A stretch of 64,000 nucleotides of DNA from Effrenium voratum (GCA_963377175.1 CAUJNA010000490.1:147001-211000), one strand, 5' to 3'. Numbered from the stretch's first letter, positions 29,853 through 38,988 are shown. Program-made: numbers and translations. The notes: generated from the letters alone by a model not told the origin.

Positions 29853-31682
29853 TCAAGTCTCGGGCTCAATCTTCAAACGTGTACGCAACATGCTCCACCC
29901 TTGGGCAAGGTTCTTCTGCGGCCCTGCCATTTTGAAGTCGTCGACATACACAACCAGAACAAGCTGGAGCTTTTCATGAAGGTACACTGAAGGCCATTCT
30001 TCGCCGATGGGCTCAAAACCAACGGCACGCACCGACTCATCGCAGTGCTGCTCCCAAAATGTTCCCGCATCTGGGTGTCCGTACAGCGCCTTCCTCAACG
30101 GGACGACTGGTCTTCTGTACTTATCCCATTTGCATTCACTCGGCACGGCCTCCGGTGGCAATTCAAGCCAACACGGCGTGCCTCTCAAGGTGGCCTGTAT
30201 GTACGCCTGAACAGCGTCGGCCATCTGCACGTCCCAGCCATCATGACAACCCAGAAAATCCGCCCAACGCGAGGCTTCAATTGAAGCAGGGGAGTTCCCC
30301 AAATCTTGAAACATCGCAGCCTCAAAGCTTTGGTTCTTCACTTGGTTCCCCAGCAACACGCCTCTACCCTTGAACTTCCACTTAGGATCACCAACAGGCA
30401 ACTGTGAGTGCTTTTCAACGCAAATGCCATGTGCGCGAGCCATGTGTATTTCCTCCCCCTTCGCTTTTGCTTCTCTGGCTACAGCGTCATATTCACGCAC
30501 CGCGCCAAGATCGAGGACCCCCTGGTCGATTAATCCCGACCACTCTTTCTTCATTGATGCCAATGCATCAGGGTTGGTCAACATCTCTTTCCGGCCTACC
30601 GGCCTGGATACTAAAGCGTCGAAGAATCGTACAACTTTCACAGCCTTTTCTCTGTGCTGTATTCGCTCAGAAGTCACGCACGGCATCGATGGGTACTTCT
30701 TGGCTTCACCGTCCTCGCCTATCGCAGGCATTGCGAGTGGCACTTTTCCAGAAACTATCTCAGCAGACTCCTCCCATTCATACCAGGTGAGGTCCGTCGA
30801 ATCGTCGACCGATGGATCCGTCCCCGATGCTGTCTCAGCTTCGTCTTTATGACTCTCCATGACTGATGCAACCGCCTTCGTCCAGTTTGGAGTCGACTTT
30901 GATCGCTCCTCAGACTTGAACTTCCAGGCATAAATTACTACCAGACACTCAAATTCTTTCTCAAGCTGAACGTTTCGTCTCAAGACGTCTTGGGATTGTT
31001 TGGAATCCATGAGAACAACCACCCCGTCGACAGGATTAACAACAATCCTGTCCCATTCAAGCTCAGCCAAGTGCTTCCCATCCATTGGGTTCTTGATCTT
31101 TGATATGTTCTTCCGCAATCCCCAATTGTACTGCCATTCTACTCCACCCCAGCGGTTCCGAAGCATTGCTCGAATTCTCTTACCACCGGGCATCTGTAAT
31201 GTCCGGGCCTCTGCCGGCGCGGAAATATCAGACTCTTTACTCTTGGGATCTTCCTCTTTCCTTTTGCCACCGCCCTTCACCTCGGCCTTCTCTTCCTTGG
31301 TGTAATATTTACTCATCATCTTCCATTCTTCAGGAGTGAACTCTGGAGGTCTCGATGTCTTCTTTAGCCTGAATCCGTCCTTCCCGACAGGATACGGTCT
31401 CCCGGCCTTGTCGATCTTAACCTCCTTGCCATCGTCGTTGACGTACGTGATACCATCCCCGGGTAGCCCAACTGACACGTGTGGAAGGTCGGACTTCGCA
31501 ACCTTCTCATCGCCCTTAGAGTGTCCATCTCCTTTCCCTTTTGAGGAGCTCGGTCTAGCATCTTCTTCTCCTGCATGATCCCCCCGATCTCCGGCGATTA
31601 CCTCCGGGCCATCGTCGAGCAGTAGACCAGCGATCTGATCGACTTCATCGTCAAGCAGTCGCTTCTCGTCACTCTGCAGCAA
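29853..31682 (-). CDS. Copia reverse transcriptase, N-terminal and palm part
   Basis: 609 codons. The first ~200 residues are a charged linker. The RT fingers/palm begin near residue 330 (FVVIYAWKFK-like region precedes; then ALASMKKEWSGLIDQGVLDL), followed by WKFKGRGVLLGNQVKNQSFE, VQMADAVQAYIQATLRGTPC (motif A with its Asp), PLRKALYGHPDAGTFWEQHC, and the catalytic YVDDFKMAG near the end. It synthesises the element cDNA from its RNA. It overlaps or abuts the preceding 962-codon frame by a frame change at about 31,683, a usual place for pol frameshifting but possibly decay. Confidence 0.9.
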   Translation of the reverse strand: MLQSDEKRLLDDEVDQIAGLLLDDGPEVIAGDRGDHAGEEDARPSSSKGKGDGHSKGDEKVAKSDLPHVSVGLPGDGITYVNDDGKEVKIDKAGRPYPVGKDGFRLKKTSRPPEFTPEEWKMMSKYYTKEEKAEVKGGGKRKEEDPKSKESDISAPAEARTLQMPGGKRIRAMLRNRWGGVEWQYNWGLRKNISKIKNPMDGKHLAELEWDRIVVNPVDGVVVLMDSKQSQDVLRRNVQLEKEFECLVVIYAWKFKSEERSKSTPNWTKAVASVMESHKDEAETASGTDPSVDDSTDLTWYEWEESAEIVSGKVPLAMPAIGEDGEAKKYPSMPCVTSERIQHREKAVKVVRFFDALVSRPVGRKEMLTNPDALASMKKEWSGLIDQGVLDLGAVREYDAVAREAKAKGEEIHMARAHGICVEKHSQLPVGDPKWKFKGRGVLLGNQVKNQSFEAAMFQDLGNSPASIEASRWADFLGCHDGWDVQMADAVQAYIQATLRGTPCWLELPPEAVPSECKWDKYRRPVVPLRKALYGHPDAGTFWEQHCDESVRAVGFEPIGEEWPSVYLHEKLQLVLVVYVDDFKMAGPQKNLAQGWSMLRTRLKIEPET

Positions 31683-31683
31683 T

Positions 31684-34572
31684 TCAGGCTCGTACCTCGA
31701 TCAGGCGGTCACGTGCATCCAGACCGATTGCATCGATAGACATCTCTATTCCTTCCAAAGTCTCGTTGGCAACCTTGTACTTCTGTTGTATTGGGAATGT
31801 CAGAGGAGATTTCAGAATCATCCTCTCCGTCTGATGTGGCATTCTCAACCGAGGCGGAACCTTTGCCTTCTTGATGTTCAGCTCTGCACCCGCAAATGCA
31901 GTAAGTGCCCAAGCACGATACTTGTTTGCCCAATGCATACCGGTGATCAACACATATCCAGCAAATATACCAGTTTCCCCTCTCGGCTCGAACTTCTCCC
32001 TCTTTCCCCCTCGTGCTTCGCTCGGCTTGAAGTCCACTAGCGCACCAAAAGGTATCTTCTCGCCCTTGAACTCCTCGCCACGCAGCCTCATCCATGCACT
32101 CGATCCGTTCACCTCTTCGATGTTCATGAGATGGCACAGAGTGGTGATGGCCTGCACCCAATAACACGTGGGTAGACCGGCATGTACTAGACAAGCCGAA
32201 GTCTGGTCAATGATGAATTGATTTGTTCTTTCAGCAAGGGAATTGTTCTGCGGCCGTCCAGGCAGCGTTAGGTCGTGGTTCAGCTTCAGCTCCACGCACG
32301 CATTGATCAGTTCCGGGCCGTCATCTGAATATACCTGCTTGATTTTCCTCCTCCCGCAGAAGTGCTTGAAAGCCCTGACGACTGAGTCAGTGTCTCTTCT
32401 CGCGGTGGGATAAGCCATGATAATTCCGGTATATATGTCCCGGATGATGAGCGCATACCTGCCTTCCACTTCATGATCCCCTGATGCCGTCACGAAGTCG
32501 AACGTCACCAGGTCACCGAACGTCTTCACTTCTCTCTTGAATGCCCCCGTTCGCGATCTGAAGTGTCTCATCTTTGCCTTGACGCATGATTCGCAGAAGG
32601 GATTCCGGTATCTGTGTGTAAGCAAATGAGCTATGGAGTTGGCGTCCTTCTTGAGGACTCCCACTTTCCTCTTTATTGATGATCCTTCGTACACGTCTAC
32701 CTCGATTCCGGCATCTGGATCATCTTCATCAACCTCTTCCTCGTGAGCTTCGGCATCACCATGTCGATGCGGGACTGACCCAACATCTGCAGGTATTTCC
32801 TCAGCCACGGGAGGCGGACGTACCGGACCGGCTCCTCCGGGTGGCCCGAAGTCGAATGCCCCGTCGTGGTGTTCGCCCTCGGCCTCTGCGGACTCACCGA
32901 CAGCGGCGGGTGTGAGGTCGTTCTCATCGTCACCTCCCTGATCTGCCTCGTCGTTCGTTACCATCGCCAATACTTCCGAAAAGTGCTCCTTGAGGTCGTC
33001 TATCGTAGGGCGATGCCTGTTACTCCGAAGCTTACCATCACTCACTAGGTACGGGATGTCGTCCTTGACCTGCAAGTGCACGAATCCCTGCTTTGGCGTA
33101 ACCATGAAAGGTAGTTTACCAGGCATCCAGTGATATGCATAACCCATCTTCATGCATCTCCTCCCCACTGACAATACCGTGGGTGTCTCATCCAATACAT
33201 GCGGCTCGACAGTCTCGTCCAACTCGTCCACGACTATCTTGGCCACATCAGATGTGGAAGTGGAACCATTCGCGGTATGGAACACGATCTCGTCGTCATC
33301 TTTCACGATGTCGACACCCAGGCTCTTCGCCTTGGCTCTTCCGATGAGATCATGACCACATCCGGTGTCCATCAACCTTTTCACCCGTTTGCTGATGCAC
33401 GTTGACATGGCGAAAACGTTCTTCGGCATACCATGCTGTTTCTTCCAGTCGACAGCCGATTCCTTGATCTCGTCCTTGTTCCGTTCATACTCGAACATTA
33501 TGCTGCTCTCCTTGGTCACCGGGAAGTAGTGCTTCTTATATACATCATCCACTACTTCTCTCAGTATCTTCGCACGTATCATTGATCGTTGGACTTGATA
33601 GGCTGACAATTCACGATGATCACTGCTTTTGAACTTCTTCTCGTCGACGTACACGTACTGATAAGGCTCATTCTCATTGTCCTCATAACCGTACCATTCT
33701 CCTTTTCGTTCCCATTGCCTTCTCTCGTCTTCGAGGTAGGTGATCTCCCCATTCTCGTCGACGTCGAGTACTTCCTTGAACCACACCATTTTCTCGGGGA
33801 TCTCGGACTCGCCAGACCATCTCGATGATTCGCTCATCGCGTCGTCATTGTGCTCGTGGTAGACAGTCTCGGCTTCATCCGGTTCGACCTGATCAACGTC
33901 CTTCTTGAAGCTTACCTTCCCTGCAGGAGCCGATTGCTTCAGGACTATCGCGGGCATTGCGATGGCCCTCCTTGCAATGGCAGGCGCTGCGGCTTTGGCG
34001 GCAGCCTTCGACTTGGCTTGCGCCTTGTCATTTGACGTCGCTGGAGCTGAATTGTTCTTGATGAGCTCATGCCTATACTTGCAAGCGCTTCCCTTATCGC
34101 ACTTCCCCTTCTGAAACGCGAAGCATGCTCCATCATCCCTCTTTGGTGACGATGATCTGGACTTGGATTTGCCCTTTCCTTTCCCCTTGGACATGCTCTC
34201 CAACTTATGCTCCGTCTTATTGCTGTGGGAAAAAGTGCATTCATTCCCTTTCACGCACCCCTTCGCCGATTTGAAGTGGTACCAGCAGGGGTTATCCTTG
34301 CTTCCGCCCGGACTCTTGCCTCTGTAGCTGGCACCGTCGGACTTGCCGTTCTTGCCAGCGTGGCCCTTTGCCTTGGCTTTTGGGAGCACAGGAGCGGCAT
34401 CAGGTCCACCGGGTTTCCCCTTTCTGCCCTTGCCACCCTGGTTCTCCTGTTTGCCAGTTGCTGGAGCCGCTTCCTTCCCGCCTGACTTCATCATCGACTT
34501 GACCGATTTCTCCTTCATGTCGAGCATCAGGTCTTCCCGATCTGCCTTGATCTGATAGTCGATCAACGCCAA
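31684..34572 (-). CDS. Copia CCCH zinc fingers, aspartic protease and integrase
   Basis: 962 codons in the order expected upstream of a Copia RT. Two CCCH zinc fingers lie near residues 95-175 (CWYHFKSAKGCVKGNECTFSH split by a linker; CFAFQKGKCDKGSACKYRH). The protease active site is RLMDTGCGHDLIG near residue 405. The integrase zinc-binding motif is HLLTHRYRNPFCESCVKAKM, and the DDE core has GDLVTFDFVTA, VYSDDGPELINACVE and NNSLAERTNQFI. The finger type (CCCH instead of the CCHC knuckle) is unusual for Copia Gag. The C-terminal part before RT carries FKGEKIPFGALVDFKPSEA and is the usual integrase tail. The frame is uninterrupted, so this copy is fairly young. Confidence 0.9.
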   Translation of the reverse strand: MALIDYQIKADREDLMLDMKEKSVKSMMKSGGKEAAPATGKQENQGGKGRKGKPGGPDAAPVLPKAKAKGHAGKNGKSDGASYRGKSPGGSKDNPCWYHFKSAKGCVKGNECTFSHSNKTEHKLESMSKGKGKGKSKSRSSSPKRDDGACFAFQKGKCDKGSACKYRHELIKNNSAPATSNDKAQAKSKAAAKAAAPAIARRAIAMPAIVLKQSAPAGKVSFKKDVDQVEPDEAETVYHEHNDDAMSESSRWSGESEIPEKMVWFKEVLDVDENGEITYLEDERRQWERKGEWYGYEDNENEPYQYVYVDEKKFKSSDHRELSAYQVQRSMIRAKILREVVDDVYKKHYFPVTKESSIMFEYERNKDEIKESAVDWKKQHGMPKNVFAMSTCISKRVKRLMDTGCGHDLIGRAKAKSLGVDIVKDDDEIVFHTANGSTSTSDVAKIVVDELDETVEPHVLDETPTVLSVGRRCMKMGYAYHWMPGKLPFMVTPKQGFVHLQVKDDIPYLVSDGKLRSNRHRPTIDDLKEHFSEVLAMVTNDEADQGGDDENDLTPAAVGESAEAEGEHHDGAFDFGPPGGAGPVRPPPVAEEIPADVGSVPHRHGDAEAHEEEVDEDDPDAGIEVDVYEGSSIKRKVGVLKKDANSIAHLLTHRYRNPFCESCVKAKMRHFRSRTGAFKREVKTFGDLVTFDFVTASGDHEVEGRYALIIRDIYTGIIMAYPTARRDTDSVVRAFKHFCGRRKIKQVYSDDGPELINACVELKLNHDLTLPGRPQNNSLAERTNQFIIDQTSACLVHAGLPTCYWVQAITTLCHLMNIEEVNGSSAWMRLRGEEFKGEKIPFGALVDFKPSEARGGKREKFEPRGETGIFAGYVLITGMHWANKYRAWALTAFAGAELNIKKAKVPPRLRMPHQTERMILKSPLTFPIQQKYKVANETLEGIEMSIDAIGLDARDRLIEVRA

Positions 34573-34617
34573 TAAGAATTCATACGTCTTCTGAGGATGC
34601 TTGTCCGGTAGTCTATG

Positions 34618-35133
34618 TTAGGCATTGAGGCCGAACTCCATCTTCTTGCTCCCTTTGATCTTCCTGTAAAGGATGTCTCTGAGAGCCAGCTTACTGGGTC
34701 TGTCCTCGCTCCTCATCTTCAGCAGCAAATCATACCATTTGTTCCTGAACATGACCAAGTTCTTGTCGCCAGGAAAGTCAAGGTTGAATAAATGCTCGAT
34801 GTGGTAGACAAGATCCGTTCTATCGGAAGTTCTGAATGATTGCATAACTAATGCCACCAACTCTCGTCCCTTCACGATCCCCCCTTGTTGATGTCGTAGT
34901 TCAGAGTGTCGTGTAGCATCGAGGTATACGTCCTTGGCTTCGTCAGGTGCTTGTTTCAGCATGTTCTGCATGCCCATGGCCATCTTAATATCTCTCGTAG
35001 CAAATCTATCGCCACCTGAATCGCTAAGCAAATCCAGGTCTGGGTTCAACCCAAGAGCCTGCTCCAGCCATTTCGTCCATGCGTCGGTATCTGGATCCGC
35101 ACATGCGCTCAGAACATTCATCAGCAGTTGCAT
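34618..35133 (-). CDS. Copia Gag-like capsid segment
   Basis: A 171-codon helical protein with HIEHLFNLDFPGDKNLVMFR and NKWYDLLLKM, the sort of helix pair found in the Gag capsid region of Copia elements. It lies between a Pro/Ser-rich linker frame and the zinc-finger-bearing frame, as Gag should. It overlaps the neighbouring frame at its start, so Gag is spread over several frames by frame changes or by design. Confidence 0.65.
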   Translation of the reverse strand: MQLLMNVLSACADPDTDAWTKWLEQALGLNPDLDLLSDSGGDRFATRDIKMAMGMQNMLKQAPDEAKDVYLDATRHSELRHQQGGIVKGRELVALVMQSFRTSDRTDLVYHIEHLFNLDFPGDKNLVMFRNKWYDLLLKMRSEDRPSKLALRDILYRKIKGSKKMEFGLNA

Positions 35134-35591
35134 CTTCCAGGTGTCAAGTTGATGGATCTTTGGCCAGGCCGGAATAGATACTCTCTCGGCCTCTTTCCTC
35201 GTGATTCTCGGTCGATCATTCTTGATCTCTCGGTTATCTCTCGATCTCCTTCGTCTCCTCCGTGTCCGATCGTCTTCTTCCTCTTCTTCTTCCTCGTCTT
35301 CTTCACATTGGGCGGGAATCCACCGTAATCCAATGGGGGCGTAGTACCGTTGTTTCCCCCCCCATTACCACCACCAGTCGTAGTAGTGGATTGTGGGACA
35401 TGCCCAACAACCCCTTGCATCTGGGATAGGTGTACATCGATCATTGGATCACCGAAAGACGGAAAGAGGATCGAACCTGGCATCAGCGACGAATTAGGGA
35501 TTTGATTTGAAGACGATGACGGGACTGACCCAGCCACCTTCTTGTCTAGCCTATTTGAATTAGCCTGGGTTCCTCCCTCAGCGCGTTTCAC
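35121..35591 (-). CDS. Copia Gag linker segment
   Basis: 156 codons of Ser/Pro/Asn-rich, low-complexity sequence, then a very basic stretch (KKTRKKKRKKTIGHGG) that could bind nucleic acid. One copy of the recurring TGGGTCAGTCCC motif lies here (35,521-35,532). It is the middle piece between the coiled-coil frame and the Gag-like frame. Confidence 0.5.
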   Translation of the reverse strand: MKRAEGGTQANSNRLDKKVAGSVPSSSSNQIPNSSLMPGSILFPSFGDPMIDVHLSQMQGVVGHVPQSTTTTGGGNGGGNNGTTPPLDYGGFPPNVKKTRKKKRKKTIGHGGDEGDREITERSRMIDRESRGKRPREYLFRPGQRSINLTPGRCNC

Positions 35592-36976
35592 TACTGCTCG
35601 TTCACGATGTCCATCTTTGCTGCTGGAGGCTTCCTGTGTCTCCAGCTTCTTGTGTGCACGTAGTTCCTCGTTGTCAGCATCGAGTTGGCGTACAAAACTC
35701 TCTTCTTGCTTGAGCGTCGCCTCTCTTTCTTCAGTTGTCTCTGAAGCTCATGCATCTCCTCGAGGTACTCATCGTACATTCCCTTAGCTGTCAATCTCCA
35801 GTACTCAGCCTCCTTCGACTTCTCGTCCATCGTGCACCGTTCCTCTTGTTTCTCTTCTTTGACCTGGGCTAACTCCAAGATCGCATCCTGACGATGACCA
35901 CCTTCGACAGCAATCATCTGATCCTTCATCGACACGTCGGACTCATACTGTTTGACGATCTCTTCCTTTTCGCGAAGCAAGCAATCTGCTCTCTTCGATT
36001 CCTGTTCCGCAAATACTGTAACGTCATTCAGCCTCGTCATCAGCTGTTCCCTGGAGTCCTCCAAAGAGTACGTCTCGGGGCGCTTGACGAGCGCATGCTC
36101 CAACTGTGATTTCAGACTTTGGACCATCTCCTCCTCGTTGAACTTCTCGATAGATGTAGAAGATTCTTTGCCTCTGATCTGTTGCTGATAAGCTGATATC
36201 TGTTGTGAAGCCTCACGGTGTATCTGATTTGCACGTATAGCTGATTCCTGCGCGGCCGACTTCTCGCTTGCCATGTAGGATTTCATCAATGCAATCTCCC
36301 GCTTCTGCTCCATGATAGTTCCTTCAGCTTGTCTCATCTGTTGCATTTTAATATTCGACTCCATGTCTTTCTTCTCCCCGTACTGAAATGCGTTCATTTC
36401 CACCTTGCGCATCTGTTGGGCTTCTTCCTCAAACTTGCGCCATACCTCAGCCATGTGGTGTTGGTGGTGACTCACTAGATGTCCCGACTGCTTGCTGGCA
36501 ATCTCGCATCGTCTTTCCAGCTCCTGGATCCGGATGGTGCTTCCATAGTCCTCTTGGTTAAGATTCGCCATTGCTGCCGACATTTCATCAAGTGTCTTTT
36601 GATATTCCCCGATCTCCACCTCCATCTTATTCTTCTCTTTGATCACGGCGCGAAAATCTGCACTGGTGGGTGATTTTGACCTCCCACCCTTCGATGTCGA
36701 TCTCACGCCCTTCTGCGACGTCCGTGGTGTCGCAGGCGAAGATGATGATCTTCCCGGTGGGGATTCTCTTTTCTTCGACTCCTGATGAACATCGATCTGC
36801 TTCCATGATCTTGTGGGAGTAGATATGTCGCTGAATAGCGCGGAACCTCCGCTCCCAGGTTCATCCTGTGTATCTGCAACCATATCCATCACCGCAGGAA
36901 GAGCCATCAATCCATTGGATCCCTCTGAGCTGCTGTTCCCAAAAGTTGCAGTACTTGGGCTCGCCGAAGACGCCAT
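35591..36976 (-). CDS. Copia 5' ORF, long coiled-coil protein
   Basis: 461 codons; the first ATG after the 5' LTR lies about 70 bases inside it. The N-terminal ~110 residues are Ser/Pro-rich and basic (SPPGRSSSSPATPRTSQ). From about residue 110 to 425 the sequence is a nearly continuous coiled coil (EKNKMEVEIGEYQKTLDEMS, then HMAEVWRKFEEEAQQMRKVE). It probably corresponds to an N-terminal Gag extension that oligomerises. A coiled-coil leader of this length is not standard in Ty1/Copia Gag. Confidence 0.65.
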   Translation of the reverse strand: MASSASPSTATFGNSSSEGSNGLMALPAVMDMVADTQDEPGSGGSALFSDISTPTRSWKQIDVHQESKKRESPPGRSSSSPATPRTSQKGVRSTSKGGRSKSPTSADFRAVIKEKNKMEVEIGEYQKTLDEMSAAMANLNQEDYGSTIRIQELERRCEIASKQSGHLVSHHQHHMAEVWRKFEEEAQQMRKVEMNAFQYGEKKDMESNIKMQQMRQAEGTIMEQKREIALMKSYMASEKSAAQESAIRANQIHREASQQISAYQQQIRGKESSTSIEKFNEEEMVQSLKSQLEHALVKRPETYSLEDSREQLMTRLNDVTVFAEQESKRADCLLREKEEIVKQYESDVSMKDQMIAVEGGHRQDAILELAQVKEEKQEERCTMDEKSKEAEYWRLTAKGMYDEYLEEMHELQRQLKKERRRSSKKRVLYANSMLTTRNYVHTRSWRHRKPPAAKMDIVNEQ

Positions 36977-37030
36977 TGTACTGTGTAGGTTATCGTTCCT
37001 TTATTGTCCCTGTACCCGCAATAAACCAGC

Positions 37031-37045
37031 TGTCTCCCAGTCCAG
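37031..37045 (-). promoter_or_regulatory. primer-binding site
   Basis: On the minus strand TGGACTGGGAGACAG directly follows the 5' LTR. It starts TGG as expected for pairing with the CCA end of a tRNA. The tRNA was not identified. Confidence 0.7.
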
Positions 37046-37401
37046 TGTAGAGCTTCGGCAAGGTGACGTCCCGTGGGACGCTATGCACCGAACCCTCAAG
37101 CTGTAATACCAACCACGTAGAAAGGTGTATACGGACGATGCCGTTATAGCCGAACCCGTGTAAACGTTGTAAGGGAGAAGGAATGATAGTTACAACAGTA
37201 GTCCTGACAAATGCAGCGCAAGCGAAGTGTTTTCGCTCTCAATGCCGATCACGTATGTATGCAGTCACACATCAGATCTTGAACCTCAATTGTGTCTTGA
37301 GCCTTGAGCCAAATGGCGATCAATGGAACTTGGGAAGCAACACCAACAAGGACCTCAGAACAGCTACCCAATTTCGGCACGGGGCCTAGAGGGTTTTAAC
37401 A
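37046..37401 (-). repeat. 5' LTR of the Copia element
   Basis: 356 bases, TG...CA, matching the 3' LTR with scattered substitutions and small indels. The spliced-leader-like segment here carries a tandem duplication (CTCAAG GCTCAAG), a form the other LTR lacks. Confidence 0.9.
37296..37317 (-). other. spliced-leader-like segment with tandem end in the 5' LTR
   Basis: On the minus strand GCCATTTGGCTCAAG is followed directly by a second GCTCAAG. Tandem leader ends are known relics of repeated trans-splicing and reverse transcription in dinoflagellates. Confidence 0.55.
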
Positions 37402-37406
37402 ATTTT
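37402..37406. repeat. target-site duplication of the Copia element, right copy
   Basis: ATTTT, identical to 17,816-17,820. Confidence 0.85.
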
Positions 37407-38076
37407 TAACATGCATCGTGGCACTGAATTGGTGTGGAATGCGGAGGATCTCGCGATAGTGAAGGTGATCGTGAGGTATAACATGCGGGTCCAGCAGGGC
37501 GAGGCGTGCTCGCGGAATTTCCAGCCGCAATGCCGCCTGCTGCCGAAAGAGTTGCAGGGGCGCCACGTGGAGGTGCCCGTATACGAAAAGATTGCAGCAA
37601 GCAGGTGGCACGACTGTGCCCACACCCCTCACTGGGACTTGTTCTTTCAAATGGACTATGACAAGGTGAAGAATCTCACACCCTTGAGCTGCTGCTTCCC
37701 CTGGGCTCCTCAGCCCACCAACGTGAAGGCAAGAGCTGCTGCGTTCACCGCTTGCTTGGATCACTCACGCAGCCTGCGAGGCGGACCCCCAAGCAGCCTT
37801 GCGCCGACGCCAACTGTGGTGCCGAGCATGGAGCAGGAAACTCCAACTCTGCAGCCGGAGGAGCCCACTGTCACTCAGCTGCCGGAGGAGGAGTGCCAGC
37901 AGGAGCCGGCAAGCCCAACTCCGTTTTTGCCCATGCCAAAATCAGCTGCGGCGTCGCAGCTTGACACTGAGCAGGAAGAAGTTCCGGCCTGGGTCAACTG
38001 TTCACCAACGTCGCCGGCTGACGACATGCAGGAGGATGATGATGACGATGGGCTGCAGCAACAACTCCAGACCTGA
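37402..38076 (+). pseudogene. ADP-ribosyltransferase-like gene, 3' part
   Basis: Reads on from the 5' part (to 17,820) in the same frame when the retrotransposon and one ATTTT are removed. The sequence after the junction (TELVWNAEDLAIVKVIVRYN, then QQGEACSRNFQPQ) fits the last strand region of the ADP-ribosyltransferase-like fold. From about residue 75 on the protein is a Pro/Glu/Thr-rich disordered tail ending in an acidic run (MQEDDDDDGLQQQLQT) at the stop 38,074-38,076. Split by the insertion, the gene cannot make the joined product without removal of 19.6 kb of RNA. Confidence 0.55.
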
Positions 38077-38078
38077 CA

Positions 38079-38746
38079 ATGACCCTTGAGCGTGTCAATG
38101 TTCGTGATTCTGACTCTGAGCTGAGCGGAATCTCAGATGAGGATGATGAGGAGGAGCCGGATGACAAAATGTCACAGAAGGACGAGGACCAAGATGAGCA
38201 CCCGGACCAAGATGAGTGGCGGCGGATGCCGCTTGAGTCAGGTCGATGGCAAGGAGCACAATTGCTCAATTGGAGAGGCAGTGGCAGGACGCCGGGGAGA
38301 CGGCCTATGTCACTGCGACAGGCATCTATGACAACATGCCTGACCCGGATGGTGGAATTGCGGCGGGGCTATCCAGGACTCGACAGCAGAAGACGCGGTC
38401 GCGCGTGAGAACAAGGTTCAAGAGATCCCGAGTGGTTGGGCTGCCCTTCAGAACTCGGGGAAGCATGAAAGCGACTAAGAGACTCGCGCCGGTGCACAGG
38501 ATGCACTCTAGCGGCACCTATACATATACACAATGGGTCGCTGCTGGATACATTGCCGCGCAGTTCCGCCGGCTGCCACGGGCGCCAAAATTCCCCCCGG
38601 GCCAACGCTGGTACAATTACCGGGGACAATGGCTGAAAGTGACCTTCAACGACGGCATTGAGTGGTGGACTGATGATCCCTGCACAAAGCAGGAGCTCGC
38701 TGACGTAAAGGACTGGTTCCTGGGCCTCGAAAAGGTCAAAAACTGA
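38079..38746 (+). CDS. hypothetical protein, acidic N-terminus and basic C-terminal domain
   Basis: Begins 2 bases after the previous stop with MTLERVNVRDSDSELSGISD and a long Asp/Glu run. Coding sense passes near 38,250 to another frame (STIAQLERQWQDAGETAYVT), continuing with a basic Arg-rich stretch and a compact C-terminal part (YTYTQWVAAGYIAAQFRRLP, GQWLKVTFNDGIEWWTD) to the stop at 38,744-38,746. A small intron or indel is required. No family is recognised. A hairpin of the local family starts at the next base after the stop. Confidence 0.5.
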
Positions 38747-38762
38747 ACTGCGTCGCCGCAGT
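38747..38762. repeat. CTGYG-N4-CRCAG hairpin 8
   Basis: Perfect ACTGCG/CGCAGT with loop TCGC, directly after the stop codon at 38,746. Confidence 0.85.
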
Positions 38763-38972
38763 CAGGTTTTTGGAATCATTGCTTGCGAAGCCTTTGTACA
38801 GCTGACGGCTTCGGAAGCGGTTGCACTTCAAGCACACAGTCCCGCAGAGGTAAAAAGGGCTCGTCCGTTTTGCCTGAGTGTTTCTGTTGTGGCACAGTTC
38901 ATGTTGCGGCATCGTTAATCGTTGATCACGCCTGTCGAAACATGCTCAAGTTGTAGGGCAGCTGCTGCACCG

Positions 38973-38988
38973 ACTGCGGCAACGCAGT
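38973..38988. repeat. CTGYG-N4-CRCAG hairpin 9
   Basis: ACTGCG/CGCAGT with loop GCAA in the spacer before the hAT-type gene; the outer bases CCG/CGG nearly extend it. Confidence 0.8.

Larger units (their letters stand above)
17821..37401 (-). mobile_element. Ty1/Copia-type LTR retrotransposon, 19.6 kb, with a long 3' extra coding region
   Basis: A complete element on the minus strand: 5' LTR 37,401-37,046, primer-binding site, gag-like frames, CCCH zinc fingers, protease, integrase, RT and RNase H in Copia order (integrase before RT), then about 9.5 kb of additional frames, a polypurine tract and the 3' LTR 18,170-17,821. The LTRs begin TG and end CA, and a 5-bp target duplication flanks the element. 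The element is several times longer than typical Copia elements. A GC-rich piece with viral-like genes (24.9-26.4 kb) and an A-rich tract (18.84-19.10 kb) are inserted in it. LTR differences (several substitutions plus small indels) show the insertion is not brand new. Confidence 0.93.
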
